Below are positions 1-7,376 of a DNA stretch of 43,082 bases, piece after piece. Position numbers and translations under genes: made by a program. The stretch is taken from NCBI GenBank assembly GCA_021805665.1, contig JAJZEV010000105.1:1-43082 (forward strand), written 5' to 3'. The stretch comes from Pseudomonadota bacterium. GTDB lineage: Bacteria > Pseudomonadota > Alphaproteobacteria > Acetobacterales > Acetobacteraceae. A model generated the notes under the pieces. The model saw nothing but the letters and a program-made list of their open reading frames with translations. It was not told the origin of the DNA and did not search any database. The first letter of the stretch is position 1. Each line of letters starts with the position of its first letter.

Positions 1-370
1 GGCGCCTCGGCGGGGGCGCGGCGGCGGGGCGATCGTGGCGCTGTCCGGCATCTCCACCCATATCGGAACGCCGAACCGGTGCCATGTCTCGGCCTCGAAG
101 GCCGGACTGGAAGGGTTGATGCGGGCGCTGGCCATGGAACTGGCACCGGAGCGGATCACTTGCAACACGCTCGCGCCGGGCGCGGTCGATACGGTGCGCG
201 GGGCGGCGGCCGGCGCGATGCCGCAAACGATGACTGACCCGGGCATTCCGCTGGGCCGCAAGGCCGCGATGCAGGAGATTGCGGCCACCGTTCGCTTCCT
301 CGCCGGGCCGGAGGGGCGCTACATCACCGGGCAGACGCTGCATGTGAACGGCGGCGCGTTTTTAGGCTGA
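1..370 (+). CDS. SDR family oxidoreductase, 3' part only
   Basis: C-terminal part of a short-chain dehydrogenase/reductase; the reading frame is already open at the window edge, so the start lies upstream. Visible are the beta-strand run AIVALSG, the helix region HVSASKAGLEGLMRALAMELAP, the NTLAPGAVDT segment after it, and the usual C-terminal YITGQTLHVNGG. SDR enzymes are cytoplasmic NAD(P)-dependent oxidoreductases; the substrate cannot be read from this piece. The catalytic YxxxK motif reads VSASK here, so the expected Tyr is Val. The protein may belong to an SDR branch with altered chemistry or be a non-catalytic member. It converges with the small gene on the minus strand ending at 414. 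Confidence 0.85.
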   Translation, partial: APRRGRGGGAIVALSGISTHIGTPNRCHVSASKAGLEGLMRALAMELAPERITCNTLAPGAVDTVRGAAAGAMPQTMTDPGIPLGRKAAMQEIAATVRFLAGPEGRYITGQTLHVNGGAFLG

Positions 371-413
371 TCCGCGTCCGCGCGGGTTCCAACGGGTTCG
401 GAAGCAAACCGGT

Positions 414-590
414 TCAGTAGTGATAGTAGCCCCCGTGGCCACCGAACAGCAGGAACAGGATCACGATAACGACCAGCAGCGTCAGGCCGCCGCCGTAATG
501 GCTGCCGCGATAGTAGCCGGAACGGTAGCCGTAGTAGCCACCCCCGCCGAACAGCAGGAACAGGATCACCAGCAGCAGTATCAGACCCAT
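414..590 (-). CDS. 58-aa hydrophobic Gly/Tyr-rich microprotein
   Basis: Too short for the ORF track. Translating the minus strand from the ATG at 590 gives 58 residues built from two similar halves: a hydrophobic stretch (LILLLVILFLLFGGGG) followed by YYGYRSGYYRGSHYGGG, then LTLLVVIVILFLLFGGHGG and YYHY at the end. AAGGG lies about 9 nt upstream of the ATG, a good ribosome-binding site. The two hydrophobic runs could form a membrane hairpin. It resembles the small DUF3309-type hydrophobic proteins in general character, but I would not assign it to that family without a search. The clean two-fold repeat argues for a real gene. Function unknown. Confidence 0.65.
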   Translation of the reverse strand: MGLILLLVILFLLFGGGGYYGYRSGYYRGSHYGGGLTLLVVIVILFLLFGGHGGYYHY

Positions 591-701
591 GGCGTTTACC
601 CTTCGTTAACCGATCGTCGCTACGCTGGGTTGAACCGTCACGGTGGCTCCCGGTTTGGCGTGGTCTCGCGGCAGTGAACCCTTTTTGGTAAATACCCCGG
701 C

Positions 702-1712
702 ATGACACTTCCTGTTTGGCACCCCGAAAGCCTCGCTGCCCGCATGCCCTTCCTGCGGCGGCGGTCGGCCGTTACCCGCCGGGTGCGGGGGTTTTTCGAG
801 GCTGGGGGCTATACGGAGGTGCAAACGCCCTATCTGGTGCCCGCACCGGGGGAGGAGGTGCATTTGCGGGCGTTTTCGACCGTGTGCGAACATCCGGACG
901 ATCCGGATCGGACGCTATGGCTGAACACCAGCCCGGAATTCGCCATGAAGCGCCTGTTGGTGGCCGGCGCCGGCCCAATTTTCCAATTCGCCCGCGTGTG
1001 GCGCAACGGGGAGTTCAGCCCGCTCCATTCCCCCGAATTCACCATGCTGGAATGGTACCGCCCGGACGCCGGTATGGACTCGCTGATCGAGGAAACCACC
1101 CGGCTGATACGATCCGTCATGGCTCCGTATGTGCAATGCCGTGGGATTCAAAACGACCTGACCGGGGATTTCGAACGCCTGACTGTAGCCGATGCCTTTA
1201 CCCGGTATGTGGGGGTGGATTTGCTGGGGATCGGTGAGGACGCGCTGAGCCTCGCCGCGGCAGCTGGGGCAAGGTTGCGAGAGGGCGAAACTTGGGAGGA
1301 TTTGTTCTTTCGCCTGATGCTGGAACGCGTCGAACCCAACCTTGGCCGCACCCGACCGACCTTTCTGACCCACTGGCCCGCCGCGCAGGCGGCGCTCGCT
1401 CGGCGGGATCCGGCGGACCCGCGGGTGGCGGAACGGTTCGAATTGTTCGTATGCGGGATCGAACTGGCCAATGCGTTCGTCGAACTGACCGACCCGGTGG
1501 AACAGCGTGCCCGGTTTATCGCCGATCGCGCGCGCCGGCATGCGATGTATGAGAAGGATTGGCCGCTTGACGAGGATTTTCTCGCCGCGCTGGCCCACGG
1601 GATGCCGTCATGTGCTGGAATCGCGGTCGGATTCGACCGTCTGGCGATGATCGCGTCTGGCGCGGATCGTATCGGACAGGTGTTGTGGCTTCCGCCTGAT
1701 GACCTCATATAG
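702..1712 (+). CDS. epmA: EF-P lysyltransferase EpmA (GenX/PoxA-like)
   Basis: A class II lysyl-tRNA-synthetase paralogue without the anticodon-binding domain. In characterised relatives it attaches (R)-beta-lysine to a conserved Lys of elongation factor P, relieving ribosome stalling at polyproline. At 336 aa it is close to the 325 aa of E. coli EpmA. Visible landmarks are the motif-1 region with EVQTPYLVPAPGEEVHL, motif 2 RVWRNGEFSPLHSPEFTMLEWY, the block GIELANAFVELTDP, and motif 3 GMPSCAGIAVGFDRLAM. Neither epmB (lysine 2,3-aminomutase) nor efp is in the window. The ATG at 702 gives the expected N-terminus, although its ribosome-binding site is weak. It is followed at 27 nt by a lipoprotein gene. 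Confidence 0.92.
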   Translation: MTLPVWHPESLAARMPFLRRRSAVTRRVRGFFEAGGYTEVQTPYLVPAPGEEVHLRAFSTVCEHPDDPDRTLWLNTSPEFAMKRLLVAGAGPIFQFARVWRNGEFSPLHSPEFTMLEWYRPDAGMDSLIEETTRLIRSVMAPYVQCRGIQNDLTGDFERLTVADAFTRYVGVDLLGIGEDALSLAAAAGARLREGETWEDLFFRLMLERVEPNLGRTRPTFLTHWPAAQAALARRDPADPRVAERFELFVCGIELANAFVELTDPVEQRARFIADRARRHAMYEKDWPLDEDFLAALAHGMPSCAGIAVGFDRLAMIASGADRIGQVLWLPPDDLI

Positions 1713-1739
1713 CCGGTAAATGTCGAGTGGAGCGATGGG

Positions 1740-2111
1740 ATGCGCCGGTACGGAGTTCTGCTGTTGGCCGCTGCGCTTGGCGGTTGTACCGGTGGCCTCG
1801 CGGCGCGTCAGGCTGAACTGTCCCAATGGGTCGGCCGTTCGGAAACCGAGTTGGTGTCGGCCATGGGGGCCCCGAACCGGACCTATGACAGTGGCGGGAT
1901 GAAATTCCTGACGTATGAGGACCGGCGAACCGAAATCAGCGGCGGCACACCCTATTTCGGCGAATTCGGCCCATACTGGTACGGCGATGGCTTCGGCATG
2001 TATGGCGGGGGCTTCCCACCCATGGCATCTACATGGGTGTGCGACACGACGTTCACCGTGGCCGACAACGTCGTGCGGGCATTCAGCTTACGCGGGAATG
2101 CCTGCGGGTAA
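1740..2111 (+). CDS. Predicted lipoprotein, BamE/SmpA-like fold possible
   Basis: 123 aa. The N-terminus MRRYGVLLLAAALGGC is a lipoprotein signal peptide with lipobox LGGC (Cys16), so the mature protein should be lipid-anchored, probably in the outer membrane. The segment WVGRSETELVSAMGAPNRTY resembles the helix-turn of the BamE/SmpA/OmlA fold, in which a G-x-P follows the second helix. A Gly/Tyr/Phe-rich middle (YFGEFGPYWYGDGFGMYGGG) is followed by a strand-rich end with two Cys that may form a disulfide. GGAG lies about 10 nt upstream of the ATG. It probably shares a transcript with epmA. No specific role can be assigned. Confidence 0.75.
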   Translation: MRRYGVLLLAAALGGCTGGLAARQAELSQWVGRSETELVSAMGAPNRTYDSGGMKFLTYEDRRTEISGGTPYFGEFGPYWYGDGFGMYGGGFPPMASTWVCDTTFTVADNVVRAFSLRGNACG

Positions 2112-2137
2112 CGCAATCGCCCCGACGCAGCCTTGTA

Positions 2138-3571
2138 TTACTTGACCATCGCCACGCGCAGCGCGTTCGTATTGCCGGACTGGCCGAAGGGCACCCCGGC
2201 CGTCACCACGATTTCTTCCCCATGGGCGGCAAAGCCCTCGGTCAAGGCAACGCGCGCGGCTCTGGCCACGGCTTCGGTCATGGAATGGACGTCCGGTGTC
2301 ACGACGGCATGCACCCCCCAGACCACGGCCATCAGCCGCGCGGTCACCTGGTTGGGCGTCAGTCCGATGACCGGTGCTGCCGGCCGCTCCCGCGCGACAC
2401 GCAATGCGGTGCTGGCGGAGGCGGTGAAAGCGACGATCGCCTTGGCGCCGATGGTGTGCGCGACCTGGGTCGCGGCCGAGGCGATGGCGTCCGCGGCGTT
2501 CTTTTCCGGCGGCAGACGGGACGCATCGATCAGCGCCCGCCAGTCGGCATCCTGTTCCACGCGGGCGACGATGCGGTCCATCATATTGACCGCCTCATAG
2601 GGATACTGGCCGGCGGCGGTTTCACCCGACAGCATGACCGCATCGGCGCCATCGAACACTGCTGTTGCTACGTCCGATGCCTCCGCCCGGGTTGGGGCCG
2701 GCGCGTTAATCATGCTTTCAAGCATCTGGGTGGCGACGACCACCGGCTTGCCGAGGGCGCGAGACATCCGGACGATGCGTTTTTGCGCCAGCGGCACTTC
2801 CTCGGGCGGCAGTTCCACGCCCAGATCGCCGCGGGCCACCATCACGGCGTCGGTCAGCGCCAGGATTTCCTCCAGGTTGTCCAGCGCCTGCGGCTTTTCC
2901 AGCTTCACCATCACCCAGGCGCGGCCGGCGATCAGGCGCTTTGCCTCGATCACGTCCTCCGGGCGCTGGACGAAGGACAGGCCGATGTAGTTGGCGCCGT
3001 GGGTAACGGCGAACTCCAGATCCTCCCGGTCCTTTTCCGTCAGGGCAGGGATTGGCAGCACCACGTCGGGGACATTCACACCCTTGCGGTCGGACAGCGG
3101 GCCGCCGACCACGACCTCGGTTTCCAGGGCATCGGGCCGTTTGTGGATGACGCGCAGGCGCAGCTTGCCGTCGTCCAGCAGCAACGAGGAGCCGATGGAG
3201 GCCGCCGCGATAATCTCGGGATGCGGCAGGTTCACGCGCTGAACGTCGCCCGGTGTGGCGTTGAGGTCGAGGCGGAATTTCTGGCCAGTTTGCAGGTGAA
3301 CGCGGCCGCCGCCGAAGACGCCGACGCGCAGCTTGGGGCCTTGGACGTCGGCCAGGATGCCGATGGGGCGGTCGAACTTTTCTTCCAACTCCCGGATCAT
3401 GGCGAAGCGGGCGGCGTGGTCTTCATGCGTGCCGTGGGAGAAATTCAGGCGGAACACATCGGCGCCGGCCTGGAACAGGCGTGTCATCACCTCCAGCGAG
3501 GAACTGGCCGGACCGAGCGTGGCGATGATTTTGGTGCGACGGCGGCGACGCATTTTTGGGCGGAGAGACAT
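2138..3571 (-). CDS. pyk: Pyruvate kinase
   Basis: 477 aa, the normal bacterial length. It transfers phosphate from phosphoenolpyruvate to ADP, the last step of glycolysis, in the cytoplasm. Motifs in order are RRTKIIATLGPASSS at the N-terminus, FRLNFSHGTHEDH, the B domain, LEKPQALDNLEEIL (active-site Lys with metal-binding Glu region), MVARGDLGVELP, and DAVMLSGETAAGQYP, then the C-terminal domain. The ATG at 3571 has AAGGGATCG just upstream. Only 18 nt separate it from the glycerate kinase gene before it, so the pair is probably co-transcribed and channels 2-phosphoglycerate via enolase to pyruvate. Similar pairing (ttuD-ttuE) is known from tartrate catabolic loci of Agrobacterium. Confidence 0.97.
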   Translation of the reverse strand: MSLRPKMRRRRRTKIIATLGPASSSLEVMTRLFQAGADVFRLNFSHGTHEDHAARFAMIRELEEKFDRPIGILADVQGPKLRVGVFGGGRVHLQTGQKFRLDLNATPGDVQRVNLPHPEIIAAASIGSSLLLDDGKLRLRVIHKRPDALETEVVVGGPLSDRKGVNVPDVVLPIPALTEKDREDLEFAVTHGANYIGLSFVQRPEDVIEAKRLIAGRAWVMVKLEKPQALDNLEEILALTDAVMVARGDLGVELPPEEVPLAQKRIVRMSRALGKPVVVATQMLESMINAPAPTRAEASDVATAVFDGADAVMLSGETAAGQYPYEAVNMMDRIVARVEQDADWRALIDASRLPPEKNAADAIASAATQVAHTIGAKAIVAFTASASTALRVARERPAAPVIGLTPNQVTARLMAVVWGVHAVVTPDVHSMTEAVARAARVALTEGFAAHGEEIVVTAGVPFGQSGNTNALRVAMVK

Positions 3572-3589
3572 GGACGATCCCTTGGTTGT

Positions 3590-4879
3590 TCAGGCGATTA
3601 AGATGGCCCTGATATCGTTAACATTGGTGAGCGTCGGGCCGGTGACGATCAAGTCGTTTAGTGCGCCAAAGAAGCCATGGCTGTCATGGCCCGCCAGCAT
3701 GGCGCGCGCATCGATCCCGATTGCCCTGGCGCGGGACATTGTATCTGGCGCCAGCAGCGCGCCGGCGATTTCATCCATGCCGTCGATGCCGTCGGTGTCG
3801 CCGGCAGTGGCCCAGATTCCGGCCGCGCCGTCCAGGGCGATGGCGAGACCCAGCAGGAAGGTGGTGTTGCGTCCGCCGGCCCCGGCGGGTTTGCCGGTCA
3901 TGGCGACCGTGGTCTCGCCGCCGGATAGCAGAACGGCAGGACGGGCGACGGGTTGGCCATGAGTCTGGATGGAACGGGCGATGCCGGCCATGACGGTGCC
4001 CATCTGCGCTGCCTCGCCCTCCAGGGCATCGCCCAGGATCACGGGGGTCAGGCCGAGGGTGCGGGCTTTGGCGGCCATCGCATTAAGGGCCATCATCGGG
4101 GTGGCGATCATGCGGAAGTCGATGTTTGTCAGACTGCCGGGTTTCGGGGTCTCGTCGTCGTCCCGAGCGAGGCGGGCGGCGACAGCGGGTGGGGGGGCGA
4201 TGCCATATCGGGCGATCACCGCGCGGGCCACAGCGAAGGTTGTGGCGTCGGGCACGGTGGGGCCGGATCCGATGACCGCCGGATCGTCGCCCGGCACGTC
4301 GCTGATCGCCAGGGTGACCACGCGGGCCGGCGCTGCCGCGGCGGCCAGCCGGCCGCCCTTGATCGCGGAGAGGTGCTTCCGAACCGCATTCATCTCCGTA
4401 ATGTTCGCCCCGCAGGCCAGCAGTTCCCGGTTGATCGCCTGCTTGTCGGCCAGGGTCAGGCCGGGAACCGGGGCGGCGAGCAAGGCGGATGCGCCGCCGG
4501 ACATCAGGGCGATGACCAGGTCGTCTTCGGTCAGGCCTTGCACACGCTCCAGCAGCCGTTTCGCGCCGCGTTCGCTGTTGGCGTCGGGGACGGGGTGGGA
4601 TGCCTCGATGACCTCGATTCGCCGGGTCGGGACGGCGTGGCCATAGCGGGTCACGACGGTGCCCTGAAGCGCGACGTCGGGCCAGGCGTCTTCAAGGGCG
4701 GCCGCCATGACAGCGGCGGACTTGCCGCCACCGACCACGATGCAGCGACCGCTGACGGGTTTGGGCGGCAGATGGCGTGCCAGCACGGTGCGCGGATCGG
4801 CCGCGGCGACGGCGGTGTCGAACAGATCCCGCAACGCGGCACGGGCAGATGTGTCGTTCCAGGGGGCCTCCCGGGGCAT
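3590..4879 (-). CDS. gckA: Glycerate 2-kinase (GckA/TtuD, MOFRL family)
   Basis: 429 aa. It phosphorylates D-glycerate to 2-phosphoglycerate; members have also been annotated as hydroxypyruvate reductase (TtuD). The N-terminal domain carries CIVVGGGKSAAVMAAALE, EASHPVPDANSERGA and LMSGGASALLAAPVPGLTL. The C-terminal MOFRL domain carries LLSGGETTVAMTGKPAGAGGRN, TAGDTDGIDG and a final NVNDIRAILI. GAGGA lies about 9 nt before the ATG at 4879. It is the first gene of a two-gene unit with pyk. The setting fits use of glycerate from glyoxylate, tartrate or sugar-acid catabolism, but no glyoxylate carboligase or tartronate-semialdehyde reductase gene is present here. Confidence 0.9.
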   Translation of the reverse strand: MPREAPWNDTSARAALRDLFDTAVAAADPRTVLARHLPPKPVSGRCIVVGGGKSAAVMAAALEDAWPDVALQGTVVTRYGHAVPTRRIEVIEASHPVPDANSERGAKRLLERVQGLTEDDLVIALMSGGASALLAAPVPGLTLADKQAINRELLACGANITEMNAVRKHLSAIKGGRLAAAAAPARVVTLAISDVPGDDPAVIGSGPTVPDATTFAVARAVIARYGIAPPPAVAARLARDDDETPKPGSLTNIDFRMIATPMMALNAMAAKARTLGLTPVILGDALEGEAAQMGTVMAGIARSIQTHGQPVARPAVLLSGGETTVAMTGKPAGAGGRNTTFLLGLAIALDGAAGIWATAGDTDGIDGMDEIAGALLAPDTMSRARAIGIDARAMLAGHDSHGFFGALNDLIVTGPTLTNVNDIRAILIA

Positions 4880-4969
4880 TCAACGGTTTCCTCTCTTTTT
4901 CCGGCGGGTTGAGTATGGCGAACCCGGGCAGGACGCGCCATCTTTGGTGTAACGGAGAAGGAGATACCC

Positions 4970-5281
4970 ATGCCGGCACCAGAACTCGATCCGACGACCC
5001 GTACGGAATTGGAGGCTGCGGCGTTCCGCAGGCTGGTCGCGCATCTGCGCGAACGCAGCGATGTGCAGAATATCGATATGATGAATTTGGCGGGATTCTG
5101 CCGGAATTGCCTCAGCCGCTGGTACCGCGAGGAAGCCGCGACCCGGGACATTGCCATCGCGGACCCCGATGCCCGGGAAATCGTGTACGGGATGCCCTAC
5201 AAGGAATGGCAGGCGAAGTACCAGAAAGAGGCTTCGGCGGAGCAGAAGGCGGCATTCGCCAAGGCGAATCCGGGGCATTGA
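4970..5281 (+). CDS. DUF1244 family protein
   Basis: 103 aa, all helical in appearance. It matches the conserved DUF1244 pattern found in many Alphaproteobacteria: a long first helix (ELEAAAFRRLVAHLRERSDVQNIDMMNLAGFCRNCLSRWY) with the Cys pair CRNC, then GMPYKEWQAKYQKEA and a C-terminal charged tail. The function of the family is not established. GAGAAGGAGAT precedes the ATG at 4970 with normal spacing. It is divergent from the glycerate kinase gene across 90 nt, which should hold both promoters, and is followed after a short tandem repeat by gapR. Confidence 0.85.
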   Translation: MPAPELDPTTRTELEAAAFRRLVAHLRERSDVQNIDMMNLAGFCRNCLSRWYREEAATRDIAIADPDAREIVYGMPYKEWQAKYQKEASAEQKAAFAKANPGH

Positions 5282-5300
5282 AGACAGGGGCCATCCGACC

Positions 5301-5351
5301 GCCGCCGGGGCGTTTTCGCCGCCGGAGCGTTTTCGCCGCCGGAGCGTTTTC
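5301..5351. repeat. Tandem repeat, three copies of a 17-bp unit
   Basis: Three head-to-tail copies of GCCGCCGGAGCGTTTTC at 5301-5317, 5318-5334 and 5335-5351. The first copy differs by one base (G for A). They fill part of the gap between the DUF1244 gene stop and gapR. The array ends 63 nt before the gapR ATG, so it could be a protein-binding array in the gapR promoter, but slippage-prone spacer DNA is equally possible. Confidence 0.9.
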
Positions 5352-5414
5352 GATTGACCGCGACGCCCCCCAAAGCTATCCCCGCCCGCCCTGTCTGAGC
5401 GGAGAATGACACCC

Positions 5415-5681
5415 ATGGCCAAACCGGTCAGCGAAGAAGAAATCAAGTCCGGCGGCGTTGCGGTCGATCGCCTGCGCAGCCTGGTCGAGCGTATCGAACG
5501 CCTCGAGGAAGAGCGTAAGGCTCTTGGCAGCGACATCAAGGATATCTACGCCGAAGCGAAGTCGGCCGGGTTCGACCCGAAAGTGTTGCGGCAGCTTATC
5601 CGTATCCGCAAGCAGGAAGCGGCTGAGGTCGAGGAGCAGGAGACGATGCTGGACATCTACCGCCGCGCGCTGGGGATGTAA
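5415..5681 (+). CDS. gapR: GapR-like nucleoid-associated protein (DUF2312/UPF0335)
   Basis: 88 aa. GapR is an alphaproteobacterial nucleoid-associated protein that, in Caulobacter, binds AT-rich, overtwisted DNA ahead of replication and transcription forks. The pattern is well kept: a first coiled helix (DRLRSLVERIERLEEERKAL), then DIYAEAKSAGFDPKVLRQLIRIRKQE, then the acidic helix ending LDIYRRALGM. I chose the ATG at 5415 over the one at 5406 because GGAG at 5401-5404 has proper spacing only to 5415. It converges with the HD-GYP gene; the 81-nt gap holds a GC-rich inverted repeat (CCGGCGG/CCGCCGG) but no T tract. Confidence 0.92.
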   Translation: MAKPVSEEEIKSGGVAVDRLRSLVERIERLEEERKALGSDIKDIYAEAKSAGFDPKVLRQLIRIRKQEAAEVEEQETMLDIYRRALGM

Positions 5682-5762
5682 TCTAAGATGGCCGGCGGGG
5701 GGCGGTTGTGCAGAATCGCCGCCGGTCCTCGCATTGTTGTTCCGGGGACGGGCCCGGATCGG

Positions 5763-7235
5763 TCAGCATCTGGAAACAGTGCTCCCGACGATGGCATGGA
5801 AGCCTGCCTGCACCACGGCCTCCATACGGTTGCGGGCGCCAAGAGCTTTGTATGCGATTGCCAAGTGTGCCTTGACGGTGCCGATTCCGATATTCATGTG
5901 GCGAGCAATTTCCTTAACGGATTTGCCGTCCGCTAACAGCTGAATAGCGGCGGACTGCTGCAACGTGAGGCGCGGCGGGCTGGTTCGGTACGGCGACGTC
6001 GTCGCGGGCAGGTCGGCGGCATCGGGCCATGCGCTTGTTTCGCCGGAAAACTCGGTGCCGATCGTGGCATCGCAGCCCAGCACCAGGCGGTTGAATCCGG
6101 GACGGCGCGCTATCGCGAGGCATGCATCCACCACGCATGCGTCGAACTGCACGCCCCGGCCGCGCATGATTTCCGCGAGCGCCGAGGCCTGCCCAAGTGC
6201 CGGCCGGTACGGACGATGCGACATCATCGCTTCCACGACATCGGCAACCGCGACAATCCGTGCGCCCGGCACGATATCGTTGCCCTTCAGGCCTGCCGGA
6301 TAGCCGGATCCGTCGAGACGTTCGTGATGCTGCACGACCATTGTCGCGACCGGCCACGGAAATGGAAGACCTTTGAGGATAGCATAACCGGCTTCCGCGT
6401 GGGTCTGAAGCAGCCGGATTTCGTGAACGATAAGCTGCCCGGCCTTGCAGCATATCTCCAGCGGCACCGCGATTTTGCCGATATCGTGTAACAGGGCGGC
6501 AAATCGAATTCCCTCGATCTCGCCGGCGGAGAGGGTCATCTCCTGTGCGATCGCCACCGAAAGCGCGGCGACGTGCCTTTGATGGCTGGCGGTATATGGA
6601 TCGTGGCATTCCAGTGCCGTTGAAAGCGCCTGAGCGGTATCGGTCAGGACCGACAGCGCTGTCTGATACGATGCTTGCGCTTCGTTGCGCGCTTGCCATG
6701 CGTTGAGGACGGAGCCGAGCATGTCGGCGAATTCGACGAGATGCTCGACTTCCCGGGCATCGAATGCGTCCGGGTCGGCCGATGCCACGACGATGGCACC
6801 GAAGATCGAGGCTCCGACCTTCAATGGAATGGCCGCGTGCGCTATCGGTACGATGTCGAATCCCGCGGCCCGCCAGGGCGAGGCTGATGGGTTAGCCGCA
6901 TACGTGTGGATCGTGGGACGGATCGTGCGGACGGCGGTCGCGCAGCATAGCAGGCCGGAGTTCGCCGCATCCCCGTTCCGATGCAGCGTTTCGATCGCCG
7001 ATGTTTCGATACCATAGGAAGCGATGGGCCGAAGTGTCCTGTTGGCGTCGTTCGCGGCACGAAGCGCGCAGGCCAGCGCGTAACCGCCCTTCTCGACCAG
7101 GGTCCGGCACATTCCGGACAGCAATTCCGTTTCGCTGTGTGCATGGGCGATGGTGGCGCCACCATCCATGAACGCGCGAAACGCTGCCGCGGAGTCAAAT
7201 TTACCTTCGAGTGCAAGACGGACAGTCATACACAT
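5763..7235 (-). CDS. GAF / HD-GYP / LuxR-type HTH fusion protein
   Basis: 490 aa, no membrane segment. Residues about 25-190 look like a GAF sensor domain. Residues about 205-385 are an HD-GYP cyclic-di-GMP phosphodiesterase with its key residues present: HD at 250-251, HHE at 303-305, DGSGYP at 308-313, then VADVVEAM. Residues about 420-475 form a LuxR/GerE helix-turn-helix (LTLQQSAAIQLLADGKSVKEIARHMNIGIGTVKAHL). HD-GYP domains are usually paired with receiver or sensor domains, so a C-terminal DNA-binding domain is unusual and suggests a transcription factor gated by c-di-GMP turnover. The ATG at 7229 is an alternative start. An FNR/FixK-type box lies 61-74 nt upstream of the 7235 start. 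The gene is monocistronic. Confidence 0.9.
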   Translation of the reverse strand: MCMTVRLALEGKFDSAAAFRAFMDGGATIAHAHSETELLSGMCRTLVEKGGYALACALRAANDANRTLRPIASYGIETSAIETLHRNGDAANSGLLCCATAVRTIRPTIHTYAANPSASPWRAAGFDIVPIAHAAIPLKVGASIFGAIVVASADPDAFDAREVEHLVEFADMLGSVLNAWQARNEAQASYQTALSVLTDTAQALSTALECHDPYTASHQRHVAALSVAIAQEMTLSAGEIEGIRFAALLHDIGKIAVPLEICCKAGQLIVHEIRLLQTHAEAGYAILKGLPFPWPVATMVVQHHERLDGSGYPAGLKGNDIVPGARIVAVADVVEAMMSHRPYRPALGQASALAEIMRGRGVQFDACVVDACLAIARRPGFNRLVLGCDATIGTEFSGETSAWPDAADLPATTSPYRTSPPRLTLQQSAAIQLLADGKSVKEIARHMNIGIGTVKAHLAIAYKALGARNRMEAVVQAGFHAIVGSTVSRC

Positions 7236-7295
7236 TATTCCAGATGAAGCCGGCTGCGACGGCTGTCACCCTACCGCGACTAATGCGAAGTTGTA

Positions 7296-7309
7296 TTGAT
7301 CTGGGTCAA
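7296..7309. promoter_or_regulatory. FNR/FixK-type box upstream of the HD-GYP gene
   Basis: TTGATCTGGGTCAA has the form TTGAT-N4-GTCAA, one base from the perfect FNR/FixK palindrome TTGAT-N4-ATCAA. Its centre is about 67 nt upstream of the HD-GYP ATG at 7235. If it acts at -41.5, transcription would start near 7261, leaving a leader of about 25 nt. The flanking liv operon ends at 7377 on the same strand, so the HD-GYP gene is the only sensible target. Prediction from sequence only. Confidence 0.6.
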
Positions 7310-7376
7310 CGCAACCCTCGTTCCGGCAACTCCAATTCCGACAGTGCCGTGTCGATGGCCAATCGACCGTTTTCGA

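Noticed and set aside
2033-3601. 522-aa plus-strand ORF opposite pyk
   Set aside because: It is the antisense shadow of pyruvate kinase, rich in His, Arg and Gln, with no family features; high GC keeps such frames open.
5691-5726. GC-rich inverted repeat between gapR and the HD-GYP gene
   Set aside because: Stem CCGGCGG/CCGCCGG is plausible for convergent genes but has no T tract on either strand.
7350-7366. GTCGAT-GGCCA-ATCGAC hairpin after livM
   Set aside because: Only six pairs, and the short T run is on the plus strand, whereas the operon is on the minus strand; not called as a terminator.
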